Source: Carya illinoinensis (taxonomy: Eukaryota > Streptophyta > Magnoliopsida > Fagales > Juglandaceae). From it: DNA of 64,000 bases. Position 1 is the stretch's first letter. Each line of letters starts with the position of its first letter. The stretch spans positions 1,240,001 to 1,304,000 of the forward strand of contig NC_056758.1 in the NCBI RefSeq assembly GCF_018687715.1, in the 5' to 3' direction. The notes beneath the pieces were generated by a model. It was given only the letters and a program-made list of their open reading frames with translations. It was not told the DNA's origin and ran no database searches. Shown here in pieces: positions 1-10,627 of the stretch. The translations under genes and the position numbers were made by a program.

Positions 1-2
1 CA

Positions 3-352
3 ACCCTGAGAAGTTTTGAAGATGATAAATTGAAATGCAGTGTTTTAAGAAGTTGGAAAATTGTCTTCAATACTCTCTTGCCCTTGGTTGGTTCGTTCTG
101 CGAGTTGATCTCCCATGTCCTATATTTTTAGCTTAAGAATCTTATTTACCAGTCAAATAAAGCATTTCCATTATAAGTGATGCTTTTAATATTTATTTTC
201 GGTGGTACATTCTGCTATTAGATAGCCTGTTAGTGTCACAATTTACTTACCGGTTGCACTCCTACTTTTCAGCGAGGCCTCGCAATTTGGTGAATACTGC
301 AGAAACCAGATCTGATGATGGGGATGTTGTGGGGTTGGCAGCCATTTTGTGA
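3..352 (+). other. Possible 3'-terminal exon(s) of an unidentified gene entering from the left
   Basis: Two weak coding signals are seen. Positions 3-131 are open in one frame for 42 codons and end in TAG. Positions 273-352 follow a good acceptor (pyrimidine run then CAG ending at 272) and read 25 codons to TGA, with an acidic stretch SDDGDVVG before the stop. The second segment could be a last coding exon and the first an upstream exon or retained sequence. I recognise neither peptide and the gene body lies outside the window. The overlapping minus-strand frame at 262-471 is not preferred, because the acceptor supports the plus strand. Confidence 0.28.
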
Positions 353-559
353 TGGATTTTTAAGATCATGGTGGATTTCTTGTACAGAATTGAAGTTTCA
401 ACGGAACGAGGGGATATCTTGTCTTGACATATACCGTGGTATGAGGCATCTTTTTCACGCCAAAGGTCCACAGAGGTTCACCCCCGGACACAGCCAGTCT
501 GCCCCAAATGGAAGGTTTTGACCTGTTGTGCATAAATGTTTTAGGGCATTTCATTATTC

Positions 560-1740
560 CTCTGGTTTATTTTACCATATAAATTCGACCCTTTTTTCAT
601 CTAATTCTCTTTATTATTTAGATTTCATCTTTTTTGCAATCAAATCCTTTTACCAAATTGCCTCATCTAAAACCTGTGAAATAAGCTGTTCATTATGGTG
701 GTAACTTCACTTGTTCAGTGTGGGATTACTGTCATTGTTCCGAGGCAGATATAGGGTTGTCAAATGCTTGCAGCATCTCGATCTGCTTTAGATGCCATGT
801 TTACTGTCCCTTTCAATTGTTATCTTACCCTCTAAAATTTTGAAAAGAAAATGCTATGGGTCCCAACACATTGTCCCGACTGTTTTTCTTTTTTAACTTA
901 CTGATTTAGAAAGTGTTTTTAAAACAAAAGTAGAACGCAGTCCTCGGCGTCGTAGGCCTAGCATGACACATTGTTTGAAAAGGGTAGAAAAAGCCAACAT
1001 AATACAAGGCAGAAAAAAACAAGACAAAGAAGTCGAGGCAGAGAGTTTTCAGTACAAGCATGAGTCGTGCATTAGCAAACAAAGGCAAATATGTTAAATA
1101 ATGGATTATGAAGAAGCTATGGATGTTAGAGCTGGATTTAGCAGTTGTTTTGTGGAATTACCACCGGCCTGGAAGATGGCCAATGGGATTAGCAAGGTTG
1201 GCATTTTACATTTACAAAGCTTAGCCATAACGCCAAAGGTTGACATTTTACGTTTGTTGATATGACACGTTTCAAGTAAGTAGTCATTTAATTTAAATGG
1301 TTAACTTATAAAATTAATTAAAATATGTCATATCAACACGCATAATTGGGAATGACAATATATAAAACGAAGTCGTCGATATTTTAGAATCTAGGTAGGT
1401 AGGTCTAAGTAGACATGCTCATCATTCATAAGAGTAAATGGCAAAACTACTTTCGGCCATAAAATAAAAAAAGAAAAACGATACTTGCTAGCATTTACAA
1501 CGGCTAAAGCATTGCCAACAGAATCTACCAAGGAAAAAAGCATTTGTGCAAAAAGGGAAAGGAAAGGTTCAAGATTACTGACAAATTTCCCCATTTATGA
1601 AAGTTGACAAAGCATTTGTGCAACAGGATCTAGGTTTGAATGGCTGCTTGAAGAACGGTAGGTGAAGACTGTTAGATATTTAGTAAAAAACGATGGGATT
1701 TAGTTGCAAATGTGAATAGGTAGATAGATGGATGCTTCTA
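560..1740. other. Intergenic, no feature recognised
   Basis: AT-rich sequence with only short frames on both strands. No tRNA, rRNA, repeat array or domain-like peptide was seen. The last few hundred bases are the upstream region of the first CYSTM-like gene. Confidence 0.5.
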
Positions 1741-1757
1741 TGCTAAGCAATTCCCTT

Positions 1758-1800
1758 TATAAAACACCAGGAACCCCCTAAACCAAAGCCTTCTATAAAA
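1758..1800 (+). promoter_or_regulatory. TATA-like motifs upstream of first CYSTM-like gene
   Basis: TATAAAA at 1758-1764 and CTATAAAA at 1793-1800 precede the ATG at 1920 by 120-160 bp, as expected for a plant core promoter with a short 5'UTR. Which one is used cannot be read from sequence. Confidence 0.45.
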
Positions 1801-1919
1801 GTTGCCACAGAGTGACAGAAACTTTGGTCATTGCTCAAGTGCTGCAAGGGAGAGAAGGACAGAGCAACCTTCGTTTTGGTTACTGCAGATTGTTGTGGTT
1901 AACGTAGAGAGGTCTAGCA

Positions 1920-2374
1920 ATGGGTCCAGGAGGGCCAGGAGGACCAGGAGGGCCTGGAGGGCCAGGTTGGGGGGGTCCCCCGGGTCCTGGTGGGCCAGGA
2001 CCCTTTGGTGGCTTTTTTAACGTCATTGGTTCCTGGTATGCATCTACATTTCAATTCAAAATTATTTGTTCTTTCCTCTCTTTTTTTTTTTCTTTTTTTT
2101 CTTTTTTACCATTTTTTTTCAATTATCTAAATATTTTCTTCTCTCACTGTTCGTCATTTTCTGAAGTATTTACTTGGGAAAATTTCTTCAACTGGAAAAA
2201 GTGATGAAATGTTCAGTATAAATTGCATTTTTTGTCTTAATTTGTTTCGTTTATATTTAATGTTATGGATGCAGCCTGAGTTTCATATGTTGTTGCTGGT
2301 TGCTACAAGATTGCTTTGGTGGGCCACCAGGGCCTGGAGGCCCACCTGGCCCACCGGGACCTCCGGGACCATAA
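1920..2374 (+). CDS. Small Gly/Pro-rich protein with CYSTM-like Cys-rich core (copy 1)
   Basis: Two exons: 1920-2035 and 2275-2374 (intron 2036-2274, GT...AG, splitting a Cys codon), giving 71 aa. Residues 2-30 are Gly/Pro repeats (GPGGPGGPG). The middle, GFFNVIGSCLSFICCCWLLQ, is hydrophobic and Cys-rich and is followed by DCF, matching the pattern of plant cysteine-rich transmembrane module (CYSTM) proteins. The last 17 residues return to Gly/Pro (FGGPPGPGGPP). CYSTM proteins are small tail-anchored or palmitoylated plasma-membrane proteins linked to stress responses; that role is inferred here. The gene at 12752 has the same exon structure, intron phase and peptide layout, which is the best evidence that both are real. 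Unlike typical CYSTM proteins the Cys core is not C-terminal. Confidence 0.72.
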
Positions 2375-3090
2375 TCATCTCATCTTCATCATACCATTCA
2401 TACAGTCACTGCGTGCAGCTGCTGTTTTAAGTTGTTCCTTATAGTTCATCATGTCCATCTGTTATGTGAAAATAATGACTGATTTGGAGCCAAAGATACT
2501 GTATTGTAACCGTTGAAGGACATCCCTGTTTTTTTTAGTTTTTTCAGTTCGTGTCTTTCTTTCTCAATTGCTGTTCTACATTTGTACTGATTATCCAATC
2601 AAACTGTTATTCAATCGTTTACATATATTTGTAACATCAAATCATGGAAAAACCTACCTCTTCTCAATATACGACTCCCAAGTATATAATATTTGATTGG
2701 GATTCTCGAACGCTAAAAAAAAAATATTTTTTATTAATAAAATTTACTTTTTACGAGATTTGTCTATCGAAAACTTGTAAATTAGAATAATATTGCAAAT
2801 TAAATATATCAATCATTTCTGTGTGTGTATATATATATATACACGAATATTAAATTCTTTTTAGATCTATTCATTTCTTATTTCAGAAAATATTTGTTTA
2901 GATTAGTTTGAAAATTTGGTTAAAATAATAAAAACTATATTTTTCCATTAACTTAAATTTTTTGGAATTGATAGGTGATGAGGTGAAAATTTATATGTAT
3001 CTTAAACAGGTATGATGGTAGATATATATTTGAATTTTTTTTACAATTTATAATTATGTGGACTCGGTTTTGATTTAATACTTTTATTTT
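2375..3090. other. 3' flank of CYSTM-like gene and AT-rich spacer
   Basis: Contains the presumed 3'UTR (to about 2500) and AT-rich DNA with a short (TA)n tract near 2827-2842. No further gene seen. Confidence 0.4.
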
Positions 3091-3093
3091 AGA

Positions 3094-3252
3094 GTAATTC
3101 TACACATAATTGTAAAGTGCGTAAACGGCGTGAAATCATCTTAAAAAGAGTGAAATTTATTATTAAAAAATAAATTTTTCATATAAATTTTATTTTATAT
3201 TCAATTTTTTCAAAACGATTAGAAAGCAATTATACAATTCATAATTATAGAT
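3094..3252. repeat. Degenerate MITE-like inverted repeat
   Basis: Begins AGTAATTCTACACATAATTG and ends with a partly complementary ATTCATAATTATAG. The start resembles the ends of the elements at 3277 and 30957, so it is probably a decayed member of the same family. Borders are approximate. Confidence 0.35.
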
Positions 3253-3276
3253 ATTTTTTCTTTTTATTTTAACGAG

Positions 3277-3412
3277 TAATGCTACATACAGTCATTTTTA
3301 TGCACTTCCTGCGCACTCCACTGATATGATTGGCTGGATTAATTTTTTTTTAATACACAACCAATCATATCACTATAGTGCACAAAGAAGTCCGTAAAAA
3401 TGACTGTACATA
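3277..3412. mobile_element. MITE with long terminal inverted repeats
   Basis: Near-palindromic element. The left arm starts with CTACATACAGTCATTTTTA and the right arm ends in its imperfect complement (TAAAAATGACTGTACATA). Inner parts such as GATATGATTGG and CCAATCATATC also pair. No coding capacity. The TIR start GTAATGCTACATACAGTC recurs at 30957, so this is a dispersed family. Superfamily not assigned because the target-site duplication is unclear. Confidence 0.65.
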
Positions 3413-5394
3413 CAATTTTCCAAATCATGAGTTGTGTTAGACCCATCGAGTGAATGTACGAGTGGTTATCAATAAAGTTAAAATTATATATATATTTTAA
3501 ATTCTTAAATATTTTAGAAAGAAATAAAAGATTTTGAAATTTATTTATAAATACTTTCTTAACAACTAAGTAAAAAATATATAATAAAAAAAATAAATCG
3601 GTGACTTTTTATAGTGCTACATCATCTATGGATGCAGCGTTTTTCATGAATCATAGTTTAAAATTAAGTAATACCATATTTGAATTTTTTTAATAGTAAT
3701 CGTAGTCTCGTAGGTCTACGTGCACGTGATAAAGTGAGTTAAATAATTATTAAATCGGAAATACTAAATTTATTACATTAGTTAAATATTCTATAAAATT
3801 GTTGGTGCATTTTTTTTTTTTTTTTTAATAAGGAGGTCTACAGTATAATCGGATGATCCTATATTCTCTTTAAGGTGGCATTCGTGGTCGTGGTTGAATT
3901 TTCCTTCATAATTTCATGGCTTGTAAATATACATAGAGAATCACTTCTATCCAGTCATCAGTCAGTCTAATATCTCTCAAATAACAGTTTTCCAATATGT
4001 GAGTGACACGTAGAGTCGTTGTAGACATCACACGTTAGATTTCATGCAGCTGTACATCAGGCTATTTGAAATTCATCCCCTTCCCCCCCTTTTGCACAGA
4101 AAGAAGAATTTCTGCTTTATGATGGTGGTAAGAAAATTGCTAGACTTATTTCGCGCACTCTCTCTTTGTGACCCTTTCCTGTAAAATTACTCTCAATTAT
4201 GCAGATTTTCTTTTGTTCAAGCATGCAGATTCCATACGGCCCATTGGAGTCTTTTTTTCATATATTAAATCACAATTAGAGTTCCAATTTCTTCGAAGTG
4301 ATTATCCTCTATTAGTTCTCTTTTTATTTTCATTTATCAAAAAATAATACTCTTTTTTTTTTAAAAAATTTGGGGCATTGGTTTCTATCAATTATTTTTA
4401 CCTCTCCAGTCTTCTATTTCCTTTTGAATCCACTTGAAAAAATAAAAAAGTTAAAAGGCCATAAAGGAAAAGAAGGAGGAGGATGAGAAGGTTCAAACCG
4501 TGCGTGGCGATGCGTCGGAGTTTGAGAGTTCCATGCAAAGTGGTGAACCACAAGCTGCCACCAGTGGTGCCATGCTATGGGAAGTAGCATCATGTTCGGT
4601 GCTTTGCCAAAAAGGCCCAGACAGAAATGATTCAAGGTGTGTATATGTGTGCGCGTGCGAGAGAGAGAGGAAATACTTTGAGTAAATCTTCTAACTGATG
4701 GGCAACGAAACTGGTGATGGTGTCATGTAGTTCTGGGTAAAGGGGAGAAAGTGTAGAAAGGACTTCTGAATGAAAGAGCTCAAATTGATTTCCGAATGGG
4801 GGTGAGGGGAAGATAGTGTTTTATTATCTAATGTAATGAGTATTATAATTTATGTGAAACTACTGACATGGCAGAGTATTAAGCCTACTACTTTAGATGT
4901 TAAACTGAATTGAGTTCTTTATGAATAGTAATGAGTTACGATGGTGATATAAGTTTTGTGAGGTCTATCTATTATCTAAGATGAATTTAGATATGGTTAA
5001 ATATTAAAATGAGTTTAGAGATATTTATGAAAATTTAAAAAAAGATTGTGGGTTCCACTTGTAAAAAGATTTTAAATCAAAATAAATATAGTAATTTGAG
5101 AATTAGATATTTAAATGTTAGATTTAACTTAAAATTAAATTGAATTGAGTTGATCTAAGTTGAATCTAATAACTAAATGTAATCTAAGTGAAGTTCGTTA
5201 ATGTCTCACCTTAAGATGGACCGCTGCAAATCAGCTTTGATATAAATAAATATTAAAATATAAGATATATAATTATTTACGTAATTTGTAATCGTTTGAT
5301 TTTATAAATCACCTCACCTTAACTTATTATTGAAATCTCATCTCACTCATAAGAAAAAATGAGTATTTATATAATTGAGTGAAAATTATGGATA
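3413..5394. other. Intergenic, mostly AT-rich; MITE-like segment at about 4890-5240
   Basis: No gene recognised. About 4890-5240 begins TTAGATGTTAAACTGAATTG with GAGTTCTTTATGAATAGTAA, and similar text recurs at about 32220 and partly at 33110, so it is a dispersed non-coding repeat. Small frames around 4414-4685 show no domain and no splice support. Confidence 0.4.
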
Positions 5395-5816
5395 TGTTAT
5401 GAAACTATCGAAAAGTAAAGAAAGGGATAGATTTATTATAAAACTTTCTAAAATGAGAGAGAGATAGAACTCAAAGAAGTTATGAAACTTATGAATTTCT
5501 TAAAGAATTCAACGATATATATAGGCGTACAAAGGGAACTATGCTAGCTTACTATGCAGTACTATGCTGGTACTATGCATATGTCGACCATTCACTATGC
5601 TAGTTACTATGCAGTACTATGCTAGTACTATGCATTGTGCTATGTCGGCCATTCACTATGCCAGTTACTATGCAGTACTATGCTGGCACTATGCACTGTG
5701 CTATGTCGGCCATTTACTATGCCAGTTACTATACAGTACTATGCTGGCACTATGCTAGCACTATGCACTTGACGACTAGATAAATATGGTCATACAATTC
5801 AAGATAGTTTATAACA
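5395..5816 (-). repeat. 3' LTR of element 1 with 61-bp tandem repeats
   Basis: 422 bp. Contains about 3.5 copies of a 61-bp unit (GTCGRCCATTCACTATG recurring at 5583, 5644 and 5705), itself built from short CTATGC-type words. The 64-aa frame across it (5564-5758) is a by-product of the repeat. Confidence 0.88.
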
Positions 5817-6059
5817 CTTCCCCTTTGGATGACTATATTTAAAGAATATGCCTCGTTAAAACCTTGCCAAGGAAAAACCCTCTGAAAAAAAACCAATGGC
5901 GAAGGAAAAAGAGTATAGTATTCATGTGTAACGCCGAGTGCTTTAGGATTGCCTCATTAAAACCTTGTAAAGGAAAATCCAGTGGGATAAAACCTTAGCA
6001 AAGGAAAAAGAGTACAATCAGCACAAGTCTTTAAGACATTACTTGCCCTGAAAAGTGTA

Positions 6060-6345
6060 TGATAACAGGTCTTCAAACTTCCGCATTCCAATGTTCTGCA
6101 TAATCTTCTTAAATGTTGCAGTTGGTAGTGCATGATAACAGGTCTTCAAACCTCCGCATTCCAATGTTCTGCATAATTTTCTTAAATGTTGCAGTTGGTA
6201 ATGCTTTAGTGAATAAATCTGTCAGATTTTTACTTGACCGTACCTTCTTGATATCAATTTCAACTTTATTCTCATGAATTGCAATGATCTTCTTATGTGT
6301 ATCTGAAAGATAACTTGCATCTGTATATCCAACTAACTGTGGACT
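6060..6345 (-). pseudogene. Copia RNase H / pol C-terminus remnant of element 1
   Basis: On the minus strand the peptide LVGYTDASYLSDTHKK (start of RNase H) runs straight into IAIHENKVEIDIKKVRSS and NLTDLFTKALPTATFKK, the end of copia polyproteins. The central RNase H part between SDTHK and the C-terminus is deleted. A stretch of roughly 90 bp encoding ALPTATFKKIMQNIGMR is duplicated in tandem (about 6058-6205). Non-functional. Confidence 0.75.
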
Positions 6346-6669
6346 TGATCCATGTTGATAAAATAATCACAATGGATCTTTCTGCTCATCACTACTCTTC
6401 TGGAGTTGTACTCTTCTGGAGTTCTTGTAAATAATACAGTTAGTGGAGAATTCATCAATATTAAACCGCTAACCTTATTTTTTAATAAAAACGGTGGCCA
6501 GCCTTTTAAGATCAGACAAGCACCGCGGATTTTCAACTCCTCTGTAGGTGTCAGGCGTGCTGTCAGGCACCGCAGCTGTCAGGCGTGCTGTCAGACGCCG
6601 CAGAGCTATGAAGCTATATTCCATCTCTTTTCTCTTGCTTCACGAGAGATGCTGTATCATAATTTTCTC

Positions 6670-6676
6670 TATAAAA
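6670..6676 (+). promoter_or_regulatory. TATA motif upstream of antisense gene remnant
   Basis: TATAAAA in a CTCTATAAAA context, 115-121 bp before the ATG at 6791. The same context precedes antisense gene A of the SIRE-like element at a similar distance (20256-20262). Confidence 0.5.
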
Positions 6677-6790
6677 GAGATATTCAGCTCATCTTCATTC
6701 GCATCTCATCTTCTTCACTTTTCTGTAATCATACTGCATTTTTACTCTACAATTTCTTTCTGCATTCTTATCCTGCAATCTCTCTCTGTA

Positions 6791-7216
6791 ATGGCTCAGT
6801 AATCTTCTCAGGGTCAATATATGAGGTATTCTGCACCTCATTCATCAGCTGTTCCTGCTTCTACCACAGGTGCTATCATGCAATATAATGATCTGACTCG
6901 TAGGTCAGATAATGAAGCTATCTATGAGCTTGTGAGTCTCGGCACCCGATATTCATCATCCATTGTCGCATTTTCTTAGCGACTGCAATCCAGAACTTGT
7001 GGAGTTGACAATCTCCACGAGAATATTGCTATACTTCAGCGACTTCTTCTGGAGTCCAACATGAAAATAGAATCAATAAAGAAAGAAAATAGGAATTTAA
7101 AATCATTGCTTAAATCTTCTTTTCGATTGTCCACCCCTTTAGATAGGGATGTCATGCAGATTCTTGAAGAACAAGAGCATTTGAAGAATGAGGCAAAGTG
7201 CCTTAAATTTCTGTAA
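6791..7216 (+). pseudogene. Antisense accessory coiled-coil gene remnant, homologue of gene A
   Basis: A 142-codon frame starting ATGGCTCAG and ending KCLKFL-stop, interrupted by TAA at codon 4 and TAG in FS*RLQ. Both breaks are what a C-to-T change in CAA/CAG would give. Except for these it aligns nearly end to end with gene A at 19714-20151: both contain LVSLGTRYSSSIVAFS, a charged heptad-rich middle, then LKSLL.SSFRL, and end EAK.LKF. The direction is opposite to pol of its host element. It lies between the RT remnant (7440-7720) and the RNase H remnant (6060-6345), where RT sequence should be, so it replaces part of pol. Function unknown; a coiled coil is predicted by eye only. Confidence 0.75.
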
Positions 7217-7439
7217 TTATTGCTTCAAGATAATAAAATAATATTTCACAAATATTCATATTTGTGTTTCTATCTTTTGGTAGATGTTCTGTGTGCTCCC
7301 TTTCATTTCTTCTTTAATAATGCACACTTTATATCAAACCCATAATATGAATCTGAAATATTAATTGTATTAAAAGATGGTATTTCATGACTAATAACAT
7401 CATCCATCTTCCCCTTGAAGCCGCAAGGGTTTCAGATCT

Positions 7440-7720
7440 ATATTTCAAATATGTGCAGTTTTCATGAGCTCTTCTGGAGCCTCAATGACATTTAAATCAT
7501 ATATATAAACTGCAATAATAGCTTGTTTCCATTTGCGTTTGGATTGCTTTAGGTCATATAAGGATCTTTGAAACTTGATAGAATACATATTTCCAGATGT
7601 ATTCATATTAGAAGTTTCAGACATCTTCTATCCTTCAGGGATTTTCATATATATATCATGATCCAATGATCCATATAAATATGCAGTTAAACATGCATAT
7701 CCAAACTCTCGGTAACTTTC
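7440..7720 (-). pseudogene. Copia reverse transcriptase remnant of element 1
   Basis: Minus-strand reading gives AYLYGSLDHDIYMKIPEG, then YSIKFQRSLYDLKQSKR, then IIAVYIYDLNVIEAPEEL, the core RT blocks of copia elements. The YVDD catalytic motif reads YIYD and the block between KQSKR and IIAVY is deleted. Clearly dead. Confidence 0.75.
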
Positions 7721-7859
7721 AAGCTAATAAAAATCTCAATATGATTTCAACCACTTTAAAATCATATCAATATTAAACTAACTTGGGATTTCTATATCAC
7801 ATTTTCATATTAAAAGTTTCATGCTTTTTATATCATATATATAAATATCCACTAATATT

Positions 7860-8090
7860 TAACAAAAATCACCTCTTTAGGTGTTTGGACTTCAAGTCCA
7901 TATTTATCACATTTTACTTAGTGATATCAATTCTGCAGGAATTGAGAAACTGACTCGTGATTTATATATCACATTTTTATTTCCTTTCCATAAATACCCA
8001 CTGACATTCAACAAGCATCACCTCTTTAGGTGTTTGGACTATAAGTCCCGATGCATCATATTTTACTAGTGAATCAATTCTGCAGGAATT
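7860..8090 (-). repeat. Local duplication inside element 1 pol region
   Basis: The text CACCTCTTTAGGTGTTTGGAC followed by an ATTCTGCAGGAATTG landmark occurs twice about 150 bp apart (near 7869 and 8019). Decayed pol sequence has been duplicated here. Confidence 0.55.
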
Positions 8091-8984
8091 GTTTCTTTCA
8101 AATTTGGCCAATATTTTACGTCGTACTCTTCGACGATTCTTGATTCACTTTCATCATTACTTCTGGTAATGTCAATTGCCATCTCATATGGAAATACATT
8201 GTCGACAAAAATTTTATTTCTATCCATAATTTCTCCATTATTCATGAAATGTAACGAGATCTCGTTATTTTCAGGTACCTATCCCTCTTCAAGGGAAGAC
8301 ATTTTCATGAAAAACCTCTTTAGGAGGTACTCTTCAAGAGTTTATATAGGAGAATTTTATACAGAGAATTTGGATGAACTTTATTGCTTGTTTTGTGGGT
8401 ATGGCCTCTTCAGGAGCACCAAATTATTTGTGCCTTTCTCTTTTGAGATACTCTATCTTTTGTATCGATAAGTCTCACATGCCTTTATACATATCTTTAG
8501 ACTGCTAAATTTCTTAATTGTCCTACAGGGACTTCAATCCTTGCTGGGATTTTAGCAGCTAGAATATGAGACATTTTTATCTTATTATATCCAAAATTTA
8601 ATTATCATCTGAACTTCTGGTTCACATATGATAATCAAGATAACGTCGAATAATTTCATCTTATTTGCTTCAAGCAATTTTTTTTTTTCATTTCTAGTGG
8701 TAAAACTTTATAGTAGAAGAATCTTCTGGTTCTTTTATGGACGTCCATATGAAAATCATTCGACTTATCGTAATTGATTTTGGATGATCAAGATAACCAT
8801 GAAAAGATATAAATATTTTGAATCATATCACCTTTTGATGCATCATAATATTTGATTCAATAATTTGTATAATATCATTTCAAAGAGAAAGCTTACAGCT
8901 TTTCCAATACGAGCTTCTGGCCCGAAAAGATATTCATTATCTAGTCCAATCTCTTAGTTTCTTTGAATGAAACGCATTATTCTT

Positions 8985-9380
8985 TTCACTTCAGGGAATA
9001 GAATGATATAAATTCATTATTATTCACTTCAGGGAATGATGTAGATCTAGTAAGACGTGAATAATGATTCTTATTAAAAGCTCATTATTTTGTTCAGTCA
9101 CTGAAAGACTTGATACAAATTTATAATATATTGTGAACGTTTACATTTTATATTGTTACTTCAGGAGCATACTCGATATTGCTACTTCAGGAGCACATTC
9201 GAGACGTTCATTCAAATATATATTCTTTCCACAATTTCAATTATGCAACTTCAGGTGCATAAATCATAATGAGCTTTTGGTACAAGTATCACTCATATGA
9301 GATACTCAATAAAATTATTGATTTAGGGCGATCCTTCAGGGATGCTCCATTTCCATTCTCAGATAAATCATATCATCAAT
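8985..9380 (-). pseudogene. Second, decayed gag copy inside element 1
   Basis: Landmarks of the gag region at 9920-10400 recur here in the same order: CACTTCAGGGAATGAT, AAAGCTCATTATTTTG, CAGGAGCACATTCGAGAC, CTTCAGGTGCAT and ATGAGCTTTTGG. The spacing is shortened and the reading frame is lost. So element 1 holds two gag-derived segments, by internal duplication or nested recombination. Confidence 0.6.
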
Positions 9381-9489
9381 AATTTATAACAAGTATAAAT
9401 AAATAAAACTTTCATTACTACAAAATATTGTAGAATATAAAAATATTTTATAATAAGATAAAGGAAATACATTAATTAAAAAGTAACAC

Positions 9490-10525
9490 TTTCATGATTA
9501 ACTCTACCACTAGAATCTTCAAAGAAATCAGAAACATCAAGACTTGTAATATCTTCTCCATCTATAGAATCTAAAGCATATGATGGTTCAGTAAAATTTG
9601 TTTCAAATTTCTTTGTTTTTTCTTTTATAGAAGATTTGTATAAGTCAACTAAGTGCTTATCTGTACGACAGATACGAGCCTAATGTCCAGTCATACCACA
9701 TCTATGGCATCCATCTTCATCTTTCTTTAAAAATTTGTTTTAGGGATCTTTGCCCTTCTCTGAGTTGAACCACTTCTGGTGGTACGGTGTATATCTATTA
9801 TTGTCCCTTTTAGTGTGGTCACTTCTAGGACCTCCACTTCCATAGTTTTTCCTACCACGTCCACGCCCTCGTTTTCTTTGAAAAGATGCACCATTCGCTT
9901 CTGGAAATGATGTAAATCTAGTACCATTCACTTCAGGGAATGATATAGAACCAGTAGGACGTAACTAGTGATTTCTTAACAAAAGCTCATTATTTTGCTC
10001 AGCTAATAGAAGACAAGATATAAGTTCAGAATATTTTTTGAACTTTCGCTCTCGATACTGCTGCTGCAGGAGCACATTCGAGACATGAAAAGTAGTATAT
10101 GTCTTCTCTAACAAGTCATCATCAGTGACTTTTTCACCACATAATTTCAATAGTGAGCTAATTTTAAAGAGTGCAGAGTTATACTCACTAACACTCTTGA
10201 AGTCTTGCAACCTCAGGTGCATCCAATCATGATGAGCTTTTGGGAGGATTACAGTTTTCCGGTGTTCATATCTCTCCCTTAAATCATTCCACAAAATAAG
10301 TGGATCTTTCACCGTTAGATACTCAGATTTTAATTCTTCATGAAGATAGTGCCGAAGGAAAATCATTGTCTTAGTACGGTCCTGCAGGGACCCTTGATTT
10401 CCTTCTTTAATTGTATTTCTCAGGTTCATCGCTTCCAGATAGATCTCAGCATCAAGGATCCAAGATAAATAATTTTTTCCAGAAATGTCAAGAGCAACGA
10501 ATTCTAATTTTGTAAGATTTGACAT
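9490..10525 (-). pseudogene. Gag of element 1 (copia), interrupted by stops
   Basis: The frame starts at 10525 and stays open for 186 codons to a TAG at 9965-9967 (LRNH*LRPTG), then continues in the same frame through an Arg/Gly-rich stretch (KRGRGRGRKN) to a CCHC zinc knuckle near 9675-9709 (CHRCGMTGH*ARIC) that itself contains a TAG. The N-terminal part (NYLSWILDAEIYL, LWNDLRERYEHR, FKSVSEYNSALFKI) is a typical copia gag capsid-like region of the UBN2 type. It once encoded the nucleocapsid precursor; the stops make it non-functional unless read through. Confidence 0.8.
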
Positions 10526-10627
10526 TTTTTACATATATAAATCAGGAATATAAAAATATATTGAAAAACTTACTTGAAGTAGAGGACTACTAGCTTCAAA
10601 ATCGTCAGAACTTTCGTGCTGATAACG

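Noticed and set aside
1802..2020. 72-aa frame overlapping CYSTM-like exon 1 in another frame
   Set aside because: Gly/Pro repeats read out of frame as Arg-rich sequence; the paralogue at 12752 conserves the GPGGPG frame instead.
4414..4685. Overlapping frames on both strands near 4.5 kb
   Set aside because: Checked for a microRNA hairpin or small gene; partial self-complementarity (CAAGCTGCC/CATGCTATGG) is too weak and no known miRNA was recognised.
5564..5758. Tyr/Cys/Met-rich frame in element 1 LTR, with a partner at 10793-11008
   Set aside because: Product of 61-bp tandem repeats; no start context or domain.
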